From contig CAKQXQ010000005.1 of the NCBI GenBank assembly GCA_934292805.1, positions 18,602 to 82,601 of the forward strand: a DNA stretch of 64,000 bases, read 5' to 3'. Positions 1-7,559 of the stretch are shown here, in pieces. A program made the translations under genes and the position numbers. The notes beneath the pieces were generated by a model. It ran no database searches. It saw only the letters and a program-made list of their open reading frames with translations, and was not told the DNA's origin. This DNA comes from an uncultured Roseburia sp. (GTDB lineage Bacteria > Bacillota > Clostridia > Lachnospirales > Lachnospiraceae). The number at the start of each line of letters is the position of its first letter. The first letter of the stretch is position 1.

Positions 1-319
1 CTAATGCGATAAGAAGATCATGACGATCGAAATGGTTCTGTATGAGATATTCGTATACACCGTTCACAGTAGATGTGTTTTTGCTGGCTTCTCCGGCTTC
101 GAATACATAATGAAATACGTTAGGAAAATATTTTTTTAACTCAGTGATGATGCTTTCGCCATAAAGTGGGAAAACATTAGAATCAGAAATAATGCCAAGC
201 TTCTGATCTTCATGATATCCAAGCTTTTGCAGTTCCTCGCAAAGGGAAGAAAAAGTATCGGTAAGCTTAATGGAATAGATGATTTTTCCTTCTGATGTAA
301 CCGGTAATAAGTTTGCCAT
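1..319 (-). CDS. aroB: 3-dehydroquinate synthase, N-terminal part (cut by window edge)
   Basis: About 106 N-terminal codons of AroB, the shikimate-pathway enzyme that cyclises DAHP to 3-dehydroquinate in the cytoplasm using NAD and a metal. The visible part reads like the NAD-binding half: an ITDSN-like ISDSNVFPLYG stretch near residue 45 and the family signature F-EAGEASKN near residue 75. The start is the ATG at 317-319, preceded by a strong site (AGGAGG seven to eight bases upstream). It begins 15 nt after the ylmH stop, so it is probably the last visible gene of the ylm operon, although aroB is not functionally related to those genes. The C-terminal metal-binding domain lies outside the window. 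The family call rests on the N-terminal motifs only. Confidence 0.85.
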   Translation of the reverse strand, partial: MANLLPVTSEGKIIYSIKLTDTFSSLCEELQKLGYHEDQKLGIISDSNVFPLYGESIITELKKYFPNVFHYVFEAGEASKNTSTVNGVYEYLIQNHFDRHDLLIAL

Positions 320-334
320 AAAACAACCTCCTGA

Positions 335-1084
335 TCAGCTGTATAGTTTGTAATGTATTTTGAGTCGGCCTTTATTTGTTGTTCCATATTCTTTTTCAAA
401 CAGGAAACGTCCGTATCCGCGCACCGAAATAATATCATTTTCTTTGCAGTGCTCGGAAGGATTTTGGATACATTTCCCATTCAGAAAAATTTTTTCGGCT
501 TTAAAATATTCCAGGGTCTGACTTCTGGAAAGATGATAGACACATGCAACAATGGTGTCAATGCGGTTTGATGTAATGATGCCGTCTTTTTCCTCAAATC
601 GTTGCTGTGAATTTATAATATCAGTGGAAACAGGTGAGACTTTAACGATAGTATGCCGGATTTTATCCAGATTTTCGGAAAAATAGGAAACCATCGTATC
701 CTCACATAACATATAATAGCTGTTCTGTCCAATTATAATGTCACCAATTTTTGAACGGTCAACGCCGAGATTCATGATAGATCCAAGAACATCCCGATGT
801 CCTAGTTTTTCTGCAAATTTTGGATAAGCCGGAGTGATTTCAAGACAGGCGATCGGAAATTCCCATTCATAATAAAGAGCATCAGGTATGAATGCAACCA
901 TCTGACGCTCGGCAATAGGAAAACCACCAGAAGTCTCTGTTTTGGTCTCGAAAAACTTCCTGTTCTGGTGGTAAATATGAAGTTCATTCAAATTAAGAAA
1001 ATCACTGAATAAAACGATTCCTTTACGATTTGCCTGTTTCGACAGGTCAAGAAGTCTCTTTTTACATAAGTCCTGTTCGTTCAT
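335..1084 (-). CDS. ylmH: YlmH-family S4-domain RNA-binding protein
   Basis: 249 aa. The last 75 residues form an S4 RNA-binding domain (about 175-235, RSQTLEYF followed by I-LNGK and ND-ISVRG-GRF), and the first 170 residues match the YlmH N-terminal region, including GHRDVLGS-MNLG near residue 96, a signature of this family. YlmH proteins bind ribosomes or tRNA-bearing 50S subunits and are encoded with sepF in the Gram-positive ylm/dcw region, which is the arrangement here: sepF ends upstream and aroB begins 15 nt downstream. ylmG, often found between sepF and ylmH, is absent. Length is normal for the family (about 250-260 aa). The family is clear; the cellular role comes from other species. 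Confidence 0.9.
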   Translation of the reverse strand: MNEQDLCKKRLLDLSKQANRKGIVLFSDFLNLNELHIYHQNRKFFETKTETSGGFPIAERQMVAFIPDALYYEWEFPIACLEITPAYPKFAEKLGHRDVLGSIMNLGVDRSKIGDIIIGQNSYYMLCEDTMVSYFSENLDKIRHTIVKVSPVSTDIINSQQRFEEKDGIITSNRIDTIVACVYHLSRSQTLEYFKAEKIFLNGKCIQNPSEHCKENDIISVRGYGRFLFEKEYGTTNKGRLKIHYKLYS

Positions 1085-1093
1085 AGAATACTG

Positions 1094-1603
1094 TTAAATT
1101 CCTTTGGTATCGAAAGTATCGACGATGTTTAAAAAGTCGCCGGAAATATCGACTGATGCTGGTGTGATGACAAAAATATAATTGGAAACCTTCTGAAGAT
1201 TACCGCTGATCGCAAAGCATGATCCGGAAGTAAAATCGATGATACGCTGTGCGATTTCTACATCAAGCCCTTCCACGTTTAATACAACGGTACGGTTATT
1301 TAATAAAGTTTCGGTGATCTCTCTTGCATCTTCAACCGATGTAGGTTTGATAACACATACTTCCATACCACCAATGTTCTGCTGCTTTCTGGATGGACGG
1401 ATCGGTGTTACTTTAGGGGTAGTCTTTGCAGGACGTTGTTCTTTGAAATCATCCTGAAAAGAGTCCTCCCGTTCTTTTCTGGACTTAAAGGAAGATCTTG
1501 GCTTCTCTTCCGGTTCGTCATAATCGTATTCTTCATTGTAAAAATCGTCATCATCATCCGGATTCAGACGCATAACATTTAAAAATTTATCAAGAAATCC
1601 CAT
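1094..1603 (-). CDS. sepF: cell division protein SepF
   Basis: 169 aa. SepF binds FtsZ and the membrane and helps anchor and bundle the Z-ring. Residues 1-13 form the expected membrane-binding amphipathic helix (MGFLDKFLNVMRL). They are followed by a very acidic low-complexity linker (five consecutive Asp around 16-20) and then a basic Pro/Arg-rich linker. The globular SepF core runs about 80-165 (VCVIKP, then V-LN-EG, ARRI-like AQRIIDF-SG, and GN-QKVSNYIFVITP). Length and order are standard. It sits 18 nt after yggS and 9 nt before ylmH, so the three are surely cotranscribed. Confidence 0.95.
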   Translation of the reverse strand: MGFLDKFLNVMRLNPDDDDDFYNEEYDYDEPEEKPRSSFKSRKEREDSFQDDFKEQRPAKTTPKVTPIRPSRKQQNIGGMEVCVIKPTSVEDAREITETLLNNRTVVLNVEGLDVEIAQRIIDFTSGSCFAISGNLQKVSNYIFVITPASVDISGDFLNIVDTFDTKGI

Positions 1604-1621
1604 TTTATTTGCTCCTGTTAT

Positions 1622-2314
1622 CTATATATTGTAATTTCTCGCCCCAAAGATACCGGTACCGACACGAACCATGGTAGCACCCTCTTCAATCGCTACTTCA
1701 TAGTCTCCGGTCATACCCATAGATATAATTTCCATAGATACATTATCTATGTTTTTACTATTGATGTCAACAGATAATTCCTTTATTTTACGGAAGTACA
1801 TACGGTTGTCCTCCGGATTTTCAACGTATGGAGCGATTGTCATAAGCCCCATGATACGGATATTCTCCAGCTCAGAAATCTCTTTTACAAGCAGAATGGC
1901 ATCTTCCTCAGAGATCCCGAATTTAGATTCTTCATGGGCAATATTGACTTCTACGAGGATCGGCACAGTCGTATTATGTTTCTTTGCCTGGATGCTGATC
2001 TCCTCTGCAAGACGATAAGAATCAACAGAGTGGATCAGTGCAACCTTTCCAACAATGTATTTGACCTTGTTACGCTGCAAATGACCGATCATATGCCACT
2101 TTATGTCAGAAGGCATTTTTTCGATTTTATCGCAGAGTTCCTGAACTTTATTTTCTCCGAAATCACGGATGTTTTCATCATAGATTTCCTGGAGCATTTC
2201 AACAGGCTTGGTTTTGCTTACTGCGATCAGTGTGACTTCATCACGGTTCCTTCCGGAACGTTCACAGGCAGCCTGTATATTTTCTTCAACTTTTTTTAAA
2301 TTATCTCTTAACAT
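1622..2314 (-). CDS. ylmE: YggS/PROSC family PLP homeostasis protein
   Basis: 230 aa. A single-domain PLP-binding TIM barrel related to the N-terminal domain of alanine racemase. The family has no known catalytic activity and buffers free pyridoxal phosphate. The PLP lysine lies in AVSKTKP (about K34), followed by FGENKVQEL near 52 and WHMIGHLQRNK near 73. The C-terminal phosphate-binding region MGMTGDYEVAIEEGATMVRVGTGIFG is intact. Position upstream of sepF matches the Bacillus ylmE-sepF order. Its ATG is followed downstream by normal operon spacing. Confidence 0.93.
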   Translation of the reverse strand: MLRDNLKKVEENIQAACERSGRNRDEVTLIAVSKTKPVEMLQEIYDENIRDFGENKVQELCDKIEKMPSDIKWHMIGHLQRNKVKYIVGKVALIHSVDSYRLAEEISIQAKKHNTTVPILVEVNIAHEESKFGISEEDAILLVKEISELENIRIMGLMTIAPYVENPEDNRMYFRKIKELSVDINSKNIDNVSMEIISMGMTGDYEVAIEEGATMVRVGTGIFGARNYNI

Positions 2315-2380
2315 AGATAGTCTCTCCTTGTATATAGTGTGATATGGTATGCAAAGTGTTGTAAAGCAACGCTTTGAGCC

Positions 2381-2398
2381 AAATGATTTAAATCATTT
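2381..2398 (-). terminator. short AT-rich palindrome after the HlyD-like gene
   Basis: Directly after the stop codon of the HlyD-like gene is a perfect 18-bp palindrome (AAATGATTT and its inverse). A second, imperfect hairpin follows around 2355-2377. Stems are AT-rich and there is no clear U-tract, so this may only be a weak or partial terminator or a processing site within the operon. Confidence 0.3.
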
Positions 2399-3835
2399 TT
2401 AATGGATCAGCTGGTTTTCATTTATTTTGGAACCATCGAGTGCTATGTGATCATATAGGGAAATGCCATAGGAAGTTCCTTTTTTAATAATAGTGTATTC
2501 ATCACTCTGATAGATAGGTTCAATCTGTTTGAATACAGCATAACCCTTGTTAATATTATAGACTCCCTGGAGTGCTGTGGTATCCTGGCCGATCGTATAG
2601 GTCTCATCAGAATCTGCCCGTTTTAGGATATCTCCGGAAGAAACCTGTTCACTGTCTATGTAATAAGCATCTTCTGTCGCGTAATAAATAGAAGGTGACC
2701 GGTACTCTACCGTCTGATTGCCTTTTTTGTCAATCTGTTCAACGAGAATGCCGTGTGTATCGGAATCATCATTTCCCTGGAAGAATTTCTTTGGTACAAC
2801 AAAAAATTCTTTTTCGGTAATGGCAGAATTTGGTATTTTCAAACCGGTTTCTTCTGATAAAAGAAGCTCTACTTCCACATAGCGTTCAAGTGCATATCTA
2901 ACCATACCACTTTTTAAAGAAAGAATCAAATATTGCTGACCGTTTTTTTCAGTGATGGAATATGTTGCATAAGTTTCTTTGTCATCTTTCAGAAAACGGA
3001 TGCGGATGGTATCATCATCATTCAGAAGAGATGCAGTACTCTCCGGTATGGGAATAACGATATTCCAGTATTCACTGTCAATCAGTTTATACGCTGTACA
3101 GCCACTGGTGATCGTATTTCCTGATTTCAGGTTCGCCTTCTGATATGCTGCTTCATTGAACATGTCCTCTGTAAAATTGTCGGTTGTCACAGTTTCAAGA
3201 CCATCCGTATAGTATACAATAATGCCATTCGCATCTGCATAGACCTTGTGAAAAGTACTGAGATCATTTGCATTGGACAAATAGTCTGAAATTTCGTTGA
3301 GAGCACCTACACTCAGTGCTTCACTGAGGGAATCATTGATATTTTCTTTAAAACTGTACACCTGATAAAAATTTCCGGATCGATAAGATGACTGGAAATC
3401 ACTGATGGATTCTTCTATTTCATTAAGACTGTCTTTGTCCAGATTCGCTCCGTTTTTGTTCGCTTCATTAATAATAGAAGCTACATTGCCTGTTTCATCG
3501 ACAGAATAGATCAGATCACCATATGCTATTTTGGAACCTTCTTTGACGTAGTAGTTGAGAGAACCGTTGTATATCGAAGGAAACAGCTTTTCGTCTCTTA
3601 AAATCAGTCCGTGATATACATTATTCACTGCAATTGTGCCCTGCTCTACTTCATAAACAGATATGTGGGTTTCGGTAAGATAACTGAAAATATTGAATAT
3701 CAGATATATAAAAATAATGATAAAAATGATCACACCAATATTAATATTGAATGATTTTTTGTACTGAATGATATTTTTGTTTTTTTTCAATGATATAACC
3801 TGCCTTATATTACTTTGATTATTCACGATGTTCAT
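2399..3835 (-). CDS. HlyD-like membrane-anchored adaptor protein
   Basis: 478 aa from the ATG at 3833-3835. The reading frame is open further upstream to a TTG near 3922, but only the ATG has a Shine-Dalgarno-like AGGAA at suitable distance. One transmembrane segment (very hydrophobic Ile/Phe-rich run about residues 25-50) leads into an extracytoplasmic region with the barrel-sandwich/lipoyl-like fold of HlyD-type adaptors (Y-VKEGSKIAYGDLIYSVDETG near 95-120). A second half includes a beta-rich section and SGDILKRADSDETYTI near the C-terminus. There is no ABC or RND partner nearby; it heads the ylmE-sepF-ylmH operon, so a role at the envelope or division site is a guess. The family assignment is moderate and the substrate unknown. 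Confidence 0.7.
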   Translation of the reverse strand: MNIVNNQSNIRQVISLKKNKNIIQYKKSFNINIGVIIFIIIFIYLIFNIFSYLTETHISVYEVEQGTIAVNNVYHGLILRDEKLFPSIYNGSLNYYVKEGSKIAYGDLIYSVDETGNVASIINEANKNGANLDKDSLNEIEESISDFQSSYRSGNFYQVYSFKENINDSLSEALSVGALNEISDYLSNANDLSTFHKVYADANGIIVYYTDGLETVTTDNFTEDMFNEAAYQKANLKSGNTITSGCTAYKLIDSEYWNIVIPIPESTASLLNDDDTIRIRFLKDDKETYATYSITEKNGQQYLILSLKSGMVRYALERYVEVELLLSEETGLKIPNSAITEKEFFVVPKKFFQGNDDSDTHGILVEQIDKKGNQTVEYRSPSIYYATEDAYYIDSEQVSSGDILKRADSDETYTIGQDTTALQGVYNINKGYAVFKQIEPIYQSDEYTIIKKGTSYGISLYDHIALDGSKINENQLIH

Positions 3836-3963
3836 TTTATCATTTCCTGAAAAAGAAAACAATGTCTGCTTTGGCATTTCCACGTATAAAATAAAAAAGA
3901 ACGGGAAAGATAATACAGACAAAAGAATTTACAGATCTAAATAAATCATAAAGGAGCATGAAT

Positions 3964-4176
3964 ATGAAAACAGGCTGGTTGGATTATACATTATTGACAC
4001 TGGTTATTATTGGCGCGATCAACTGGGGATTGATCGGATTTTTCAAATTTGACCTTGTGGCATTTCTTTTTGGAAATCTGTCGTGGTTATCAAGAATTAT
4101 CTACGCCCTGGTCGGAATCGGAGGCTTGTATACAATAAGCCTTTATGGACGGATTAAAGGCAGCGATGAAGTATAA
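3964..4176 (+). CDS. DUF378 small membrane protein
   Basis: 70 aa from the ATG at 3964. An in-frame ATG at 3958 is only one base from the GGAG of the ribosome site, whereas 3964 has a 7-nt spacer, so the later start is preferred. The protein has two or three hydrophobic helices and the DUF378 pattern: GAINWGLIGFF near residue 18, DLVAFLFG, then a second helix SWLSRIIYALVGIGGLYT. Function of the family is unknown; members are small integral membrane proteins found singly in many Firmicutes. It is transcribed alone and ends in the multi-hairpin terminator region at 4175-4337. Confidence 0.85.
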   Translation: MKTGWLDYTLLTLVIIGAINWGLIGFFKFDLVAFLFGNLSWLSRIIYALVGIGGLYTISLYGRIKGSDEV

Positions 4177-4273
4177 AAAAGAATCTCGCCTGCGAGATTC
4201 TCCGCCTGCGGCGGGTCGCAATATGCGACATATTTCTTATCCGCCGCAGTGCGATCCTCGCGGAGCGTTTTTT
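4175..4273. terminator. nested GC-rich palindromic element, bidirectional terminator
   Basis: A run of six A at 4175-4180 and six T at 4268-4273 bracket a GC-rich block of stacked inverted repeats: GAATCTCGC/GCGAGATTC (4181-4200), CCGCC/GGCGG (4202-4214), and GTCGCA/TGCGAC (4215-4229). Alternative longer pairings also exist: TGCGGCGG 4207-4214 with CCGCCGCA 4241-4248, and CTCCGC 4200-4205 with GCGGAG 4260-4265. Read on the minus strand the first hairpin ends in T6; read on plus the outer stem ends in T6. It sits between convergent genes. The GC-rich composition and nested design differ from the simple terminators elsewhere in the window. Confidence 0.7.
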
Positions 4274-4309
4274 ATGTAATGAAAACTTCGTTTCCATTAC
4301 ATAAAAAAC
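4267..4309. terminator. 20-bp-stem hairpin, second terminator
   Basis: Arms 4267-4286 and 4290-4309 pair over 20 bp with one mismatch (A4282 opposite C4294) around a three-base TTC loop. Both ends are T6/A6, so it can work in both directions. It shares its T-run with the preceding palindromic element. Confidence 0.75.
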
Positions 4310-4337
4310 TGCCATACCAGGTTTCTGGTATGGCAGT
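4308..4337 (-). terminator. terminator of the P-loop gene
   Basis: Perfect 13-bp stem (4308-4320 with 4325-4337), GTTT loop. On the minus strand it is followed by T6 and lies 14 nt after the stop codon at 4351, a textbook intrinsic terminator. Confidence 0.88.
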
Positions 4338-4350
4338 CTGTACTTACATA

Positions 4351-4773
4351 TTAAAGGGAAATGACAATCTTTGCTTTAGCACATTCAGGCAATTTTGATT
4401 CATCTCTTGATACACTTAAAATAAATGTTACATTGTATTTCTCACTGATGATGTCGAGCTTCTCGATCGCATGCTGGATCTCTTCATCTGTTTCGATAGA
4501 AGCAATTGTAAGGAAGCTGTCCAAATACATCTCTTCGAGATCATTATCCTGTGATATGATACCACATAAGAATCCAAGGAACTGGTCACAGTTATCAATT
4601 GGGTAATCAGTTACATTGATCAGACGAACTTTATTGTTCAGTTCATACATATGTTTCTGGCTCTTGTCAAGGTAAACGATGTTGCCATTTGCAGCTACTA
4701 CGGACTGGTTAACCTTTGCAAGTAATTCTTTTGTTTTTCCTTTTCCTTTTTCACCTGCTATAATTTGAATCAT
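4351..4773 (-). CDS. small P-loop ATPase-like protein of unknown role
   Basis: 140 aa from the ATG at 4771-4773. An ATG six bases further up touches the AGGAGG site (one-base spacer), while this one has seven. A Walker A motif GEKGKGKT lies at residues 6-13, right at the N-terminus. The remainder is a short alpha/beta domain with candidate Walker B-like hydrophobic strands (NVTFILSVS near 118, ending AKIVISL). Similar clostridial proteins are sometimes labelled twitching motility PilT, but no pilus genes are present and the length is far below PilT (about 350 aa). Monocistronic, with its own promoter and terminator. Nucleotide binding is likely; function is unknown. Confidence 0.75.
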   Translation of the reverse strand: MIQIIAGEKGKGKTKELLAKVNQSVVAANGNIVYLDKSQKHMYELNNKVRLINVTDYPIDNCDQFLGFLCGIISQDNDLEEMYLDSFLTIASIETDEEIQHAIEKLDIISEKYNVTFILSVSRDESKLPECAKAKIVISL

Positions 4774-4839
4774 TGTCATTTCCTCCTTGTATACCCTGCT
4801 TTATGTAATTTGAATAAAAACAGTAGGTTTTATAAAATA

Positions 4840-4868
4840 ATTATAGTATATATGCACATAAAAAACAA
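4840..4868 (-). promoter_or_regulatory. sigma-A-type promoter for the P-loop gene
   Basis: Minus strand TTGTTT (4863-4868), 17-bp spacer, TATAAT (4840-4845), about 65 nt upstream of the start at 4773. The -10 is perfect and the -35 is weak. It begins immediately after the stop codon of the carboxypeptidase gene. Confidence 0.6.
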
Positions 4869-5861
4869 CTATAAATTCGCAAAACCGCTCAAAATTTCAT
4901 TCATTAACAGATAAAGGTTGAATTTTCCATCTGCTTTCAGCACAATTGACACAATTGGCTGCCCGGCAGCGTTTGTAGAATATAAAACGAGGCAATATCC
5001 GGCAGCACCGGTAGTTCCGGTTTTACCACCAATAACAGTAATTCCATCCGGAGCCTTTTCTTTTCCGGTAAGGTATTGGTTCGTGTTCTCCCAGCTTTGC
5101 TCAACGGGATTACCGTTCACATCTGTATATGCAACATCGTAATGCAATGTACTTATGATGCTTACAAAGGTTTCATCCTTTATTGCATTTTGAAAAATGA
5201 GATAAAGATCATAAACAGATGTATAATGATTTTCATCCGGGAGTCCGTTCGGATTGACAAAATGAGAACGTGTAGCACCCATCGCAAGAGCCTCCTGATT
5301 CATCAGATCAGCAAATGCTTCTACACTCCCACTGATATGTTCTGCAATGGCTATTGCAGCATCATTGCCACTTTTTAGCATTAGTCCATACAGAGCATCC
5401 TTTAACTGAATGACATCCCCTGTTTTTAATCCGCAGACAGAGGAATCAGAAGCCTGTCTGGCGGCATTTTCACTCACAGTCAGATAATCGTCAAGATTGC
5501 CATATTTTAACGCAATATAGGCAGTAAGGATCTTCGTAGTACTCGCCGGGTAAAGTTTGTCATAAATATTCTGTGCATAGCATACAGTATTTGTTGCAAG
5601 GTTAAAAACACCGGCACCGCCTGCTACCTCTGAATGAGTGGAATCTGTACCGAAATTAGTATTGTCTGCTACACAAAGATTGTTTGAAAAATATGTCTTT
5701 TCGGATATATCAGAAGTCTGGGAAAGTCCGTAATCAGCACTTGTAGCATAAAGCTGATATGGGTCATCATAACTTACCGTCTGACTTGCACATCCGGAAA
5801 TAAAAACAGCTGCCATGCCGACAAGACATAGCAGTTTTTTTGTTTTACTTATACATTTCAC
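4869..5861 (-). CDS. D-alanyl-D-alanine carboxypeptidase, lipoprotein form (PBP5-like S11 peptidase)
   Basis: 330 aa. Removes the terminal D-Ala from peptidoglycan pentapeptides. All serine acyltransferase motifs are present: STTK at 107-110 (catalytic Ser107), SGN at 164-166 and KTG at 280-282. The N-terminus is a lipoprotein signal: basic start, hydrophobic core and lipobox ISGC with Cys24. The usual C-terminal beta domain and membrane-binding amphipathic helix of PBP5-type enzymes are missing; the protein ends about 50 residues after KTG. So anchoring appears to be by lipid at the N-terminus instead. It overlaps mgsA by 17 nt and follows the rodA/min/mre cluster. Confidence 0.9.
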   Translation of the reverse strand: MKCISKTKKLLCLVGMAAVFISGCASQTVSYDDPYQLYATSADYGLSQTSDISEKTYFSNNLCVADNTNFGTDSTHSEVAGGAGVFNLATNTVCYAQNIYDKLYPASTTKILTAYIALKYGNLDDYLTVSENAARQASDSSVCGLKTGDVIQLKDALYGLMLKSGNDAAIAIAEHISGSVEAFADLMNQEALAMGATRSHFVNPNGLPDENHYTSVYDLYLIFQNAIKDETFVSIISTLHYDVAYTDVNGNPVEQSWENTNQYLTGKEKAPDGITVIGGKTGTTGAAGYCLVLYSTNAAGQPIVSIVLKADGKFNLYLLMNEILSGFANL

Positions 5862-6240
5862 GCCACTCTAAATCTCCTCTGTCTAATGCCCGTATCAATA
5901 ACTCTGCTGTTGCAAGATTTGTTGCTAATGGGATATTGTGTGTGTCGCAAAGTTTGACTACGTTATTTACATCTGGTTCATGTGATTTCGGTGTAAGCGG
6001 ATCACGTAAAAAGATGACAAGATCAATTTCGTTATGTTCTATCTGAGCACCAAGCTGTTGAGAACCGCCTAAGTGTCCGGCAAGATATTTGTGTACGTTC
6101 AGATTAGTAACTTCTTCGATCAGTCGTCCGGTTGTTCCAGTTGCAAAAAGATCGTTCTTTGAAAGAATCCCCCTATATGCAATACAGAAATTTTGCATTA
6201 ATTTTTTCTTTGAATCATGTGCAATAAGTCCTATATTCAT
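5845..6240 (-). CDS. mgsA: methylglyoxal synthase
   Basis: 131 aa. Converts dihydroxyacetone phosphate to methylglyoxal, a phosphate-releasing bypass of lower glycolysis. Family motifs are complete: IGLIAHDSKK at the N-terminus, FATGTTG near 53, AGHLGGSQQLGA near 74 and the acidic active-site region IDLVIFLRDPL near 92-102. Length is typical (about 130-150). It starts 18 nt after the rodA stop and overlaps the carboxypeptidase gene, an order (rodA-mgsA) often seen next to the min/mre genes in Clostridia. Confidence 0.95.
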   Translation of the reverse strand: MNIGLIAHDSKKKLMQNFCIAYRGILSKNDLFATGTTGRLIEEVTNLNVHKYLAGHLGGSQQLGAQIEHNEIDLVIFLRDPLTPKSHEPDVNNVVKLCDTHNIPLATNLATAELLIRALDRGDLEWREMYK

Positions 6241-6258
6241 TCTATGGTAACCTCCTGC

Positions 6259-7362
6259 TTAATATTTTTTCGGCTGCAGACCAACATTTAGCACAAGCCC
6301 GACACCGATATATAAGGATAATAATGACGTAAGACCATAACTTACAAATGGCAGCGGAAGCCCTGTGTTAGGCAATAAACCACTGGCAACACTGATATTG
6401 ATCAGACTCTGGAATCCGATCAGTGCAGCAAAACCACAGCATATCAGTCTGCCTGCTGTGTCTTTTGCTTTTCTAGCAATTAATATACACTCTATCGTGA
6501 TGAAAAGCAACAAAATTATGATAACAACGGTACCGATAAATCCCAGTTCCTCTCCTGCCACGGCGAAAATAAAGTCGGTTTGTGGTTCCGGAATAAAATT
6601 ACCGTTAATTACAGAAGTTGCTTCTGTATTATTGAGTCCTTTACCCAATAGCTGGCCGGAACCAATCGCCATAATAGAGTTCTGCTGCTGATAAGCATCT
6701 GCCGGATAATCGTCAGGATAAAGCCATGCCATAATTCGGGTTACCTGATAGGCTTCAATAAAAGGAATCTTATCCTGGATCAGTAATGTAAACATTATGA
6801 TAAACGACGGAATTCCGACGGCCAGCACACCTGTTACTATTTTATAACTTAATCCGGCAACAAACAAGAGGGAAGCAAAAATTAATGCGGTAACAATTGT
6901 CGTGGAAAGATCCGGCTGTTTTAAAATTAATACAAGTGGTATTGCGGCAAGAAGAAAGGAAGAAAGCAATACTTTTGGAGTATTGAGTTTTTCTTCATGA
7001 CGCATCAAATACGATGCAAAAAATAAAATAATTAGTATTTTTGCAAGCTCAGACGGCTGAAAGCGGAATCCGCCGATCTCAAACCAGCGTTGTGCCCCGC
7101 CGGCATTTTTGCCGGCAATCATAACAAGCAGCAGGATTCCTGTCATAAACCCGTAAATAGCCCAGGAAAAGCGCAGGATGAAATTATAATCGATCAAAGA
7201 TACGACAAGCATGACTGCCAGTCCCATCACCATACCGAAAATCTGTTTTCCCTGTACAGATTCCTTGGCACTGCCAATAAGAAGAATCCCTATAATATTG
7301 AGCACTGCTACATACATGACTAATATGAACTTAAAATTTCTCAGTTTGTACTGTTTAAACAT
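6259..7362 (-). CDS. rodA: RodA/FtsW/SpoVE-family peptidoglycan glycosyltransferase
   Basis: 367 aa polytopic membrane protein with about ten helices. SEDS proteins polymerise lipid II into glycan strands and pair with a class B PBP. SEDS signatures are seen: GGAQRW-EIG-FRFQPSELAKI near 90-110, QPDLSTT near 150, and PEPQTDFIFAVAGEELGF followed by N-GLLPNTGLPLPFVSYG near the C-terminus. Given the company of mreBCD and PBP2, this is most likely RodA (elongation) rather than FtsW or SpoVE. It overlaps minE by 22 nt. Confidence 0.92.
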   Translation of the reverse strand: MFKQYKLRNFKFILVMYVAVLNIIGILLIGSAKESVQGKQIFGMVMGLAVMLVVSLIDYNFILRFSWAIYGFMTGILLLVMIAGKNAGGAQRWFEIGGFRFQPSELAKILIILFFASYLMRHEEKLNTPKVLLSSFLLAAIPLVLILKQPDLSTTIVTALIFASLLFVAGLSYKIVTGVLAVGIPSFIIMFTLLIQDKIPFIEAYQVTRIMAWLYPDDYPADAYQQQNSIMAIGSGQLLGKGLNNTEATSVINGNFIPEPQTDFIFAVAGEELGFIGTVVIIILLLFITIECILIARKAKDTAGRLICCGFAALIGFQSLINISVASGLLPNTGLPLPFVSYGLTSLLSLYIGVGLVLNVGLQPKKY

Positions 7363-7559
7363 TGCACATCTCTCTTTTTGTATTCTTTTAAAATAACTTT
7401 AATCTCTATGTTTTCTGGTTCTGCCTCAATATATTTATTAAGAACCTGACCGATCTCGCGTCGTATGGCTTCTAATGTCTGGTCATCTAAAATATTATTT
7501 TCATAATTGATCATAAATTTCAGACGTTCTTTTGCGGCTGTAACCGACTGGTTCTTCAT
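7341..7559 (-). CDS. minE: cell division topological specificity factor MinE, short form
   Basis: 72 aa from the ATG at 7557-7559, which has AAAGGAG eight bases upstream and overlaps the minD stop as ATGA. It contains the MinD-contact helix (AKERLKFMI, residues 9-17) and the C-terminal topological domain (LEAIRREIGQVLNKYI then IEIKVIL). Compared with E. coli MinE (88 aa), the first ten residues, which form the membrane-targeting sequence, are missing. Reading further upstream in frame only gives sequence overlapping minD with no membrane-targeting motif. Either the pole-to-pole oscillation mechanism is altered or membrane contact is made by MinD alone. Confidence 0.85.
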   Translation of the reverse strand: MKNQSVTAAKERLKFMINYENNILDDQTLEAIRREIGQVLNKYIEAEPENIEIKVILKEYKKRDVQCLNSTN

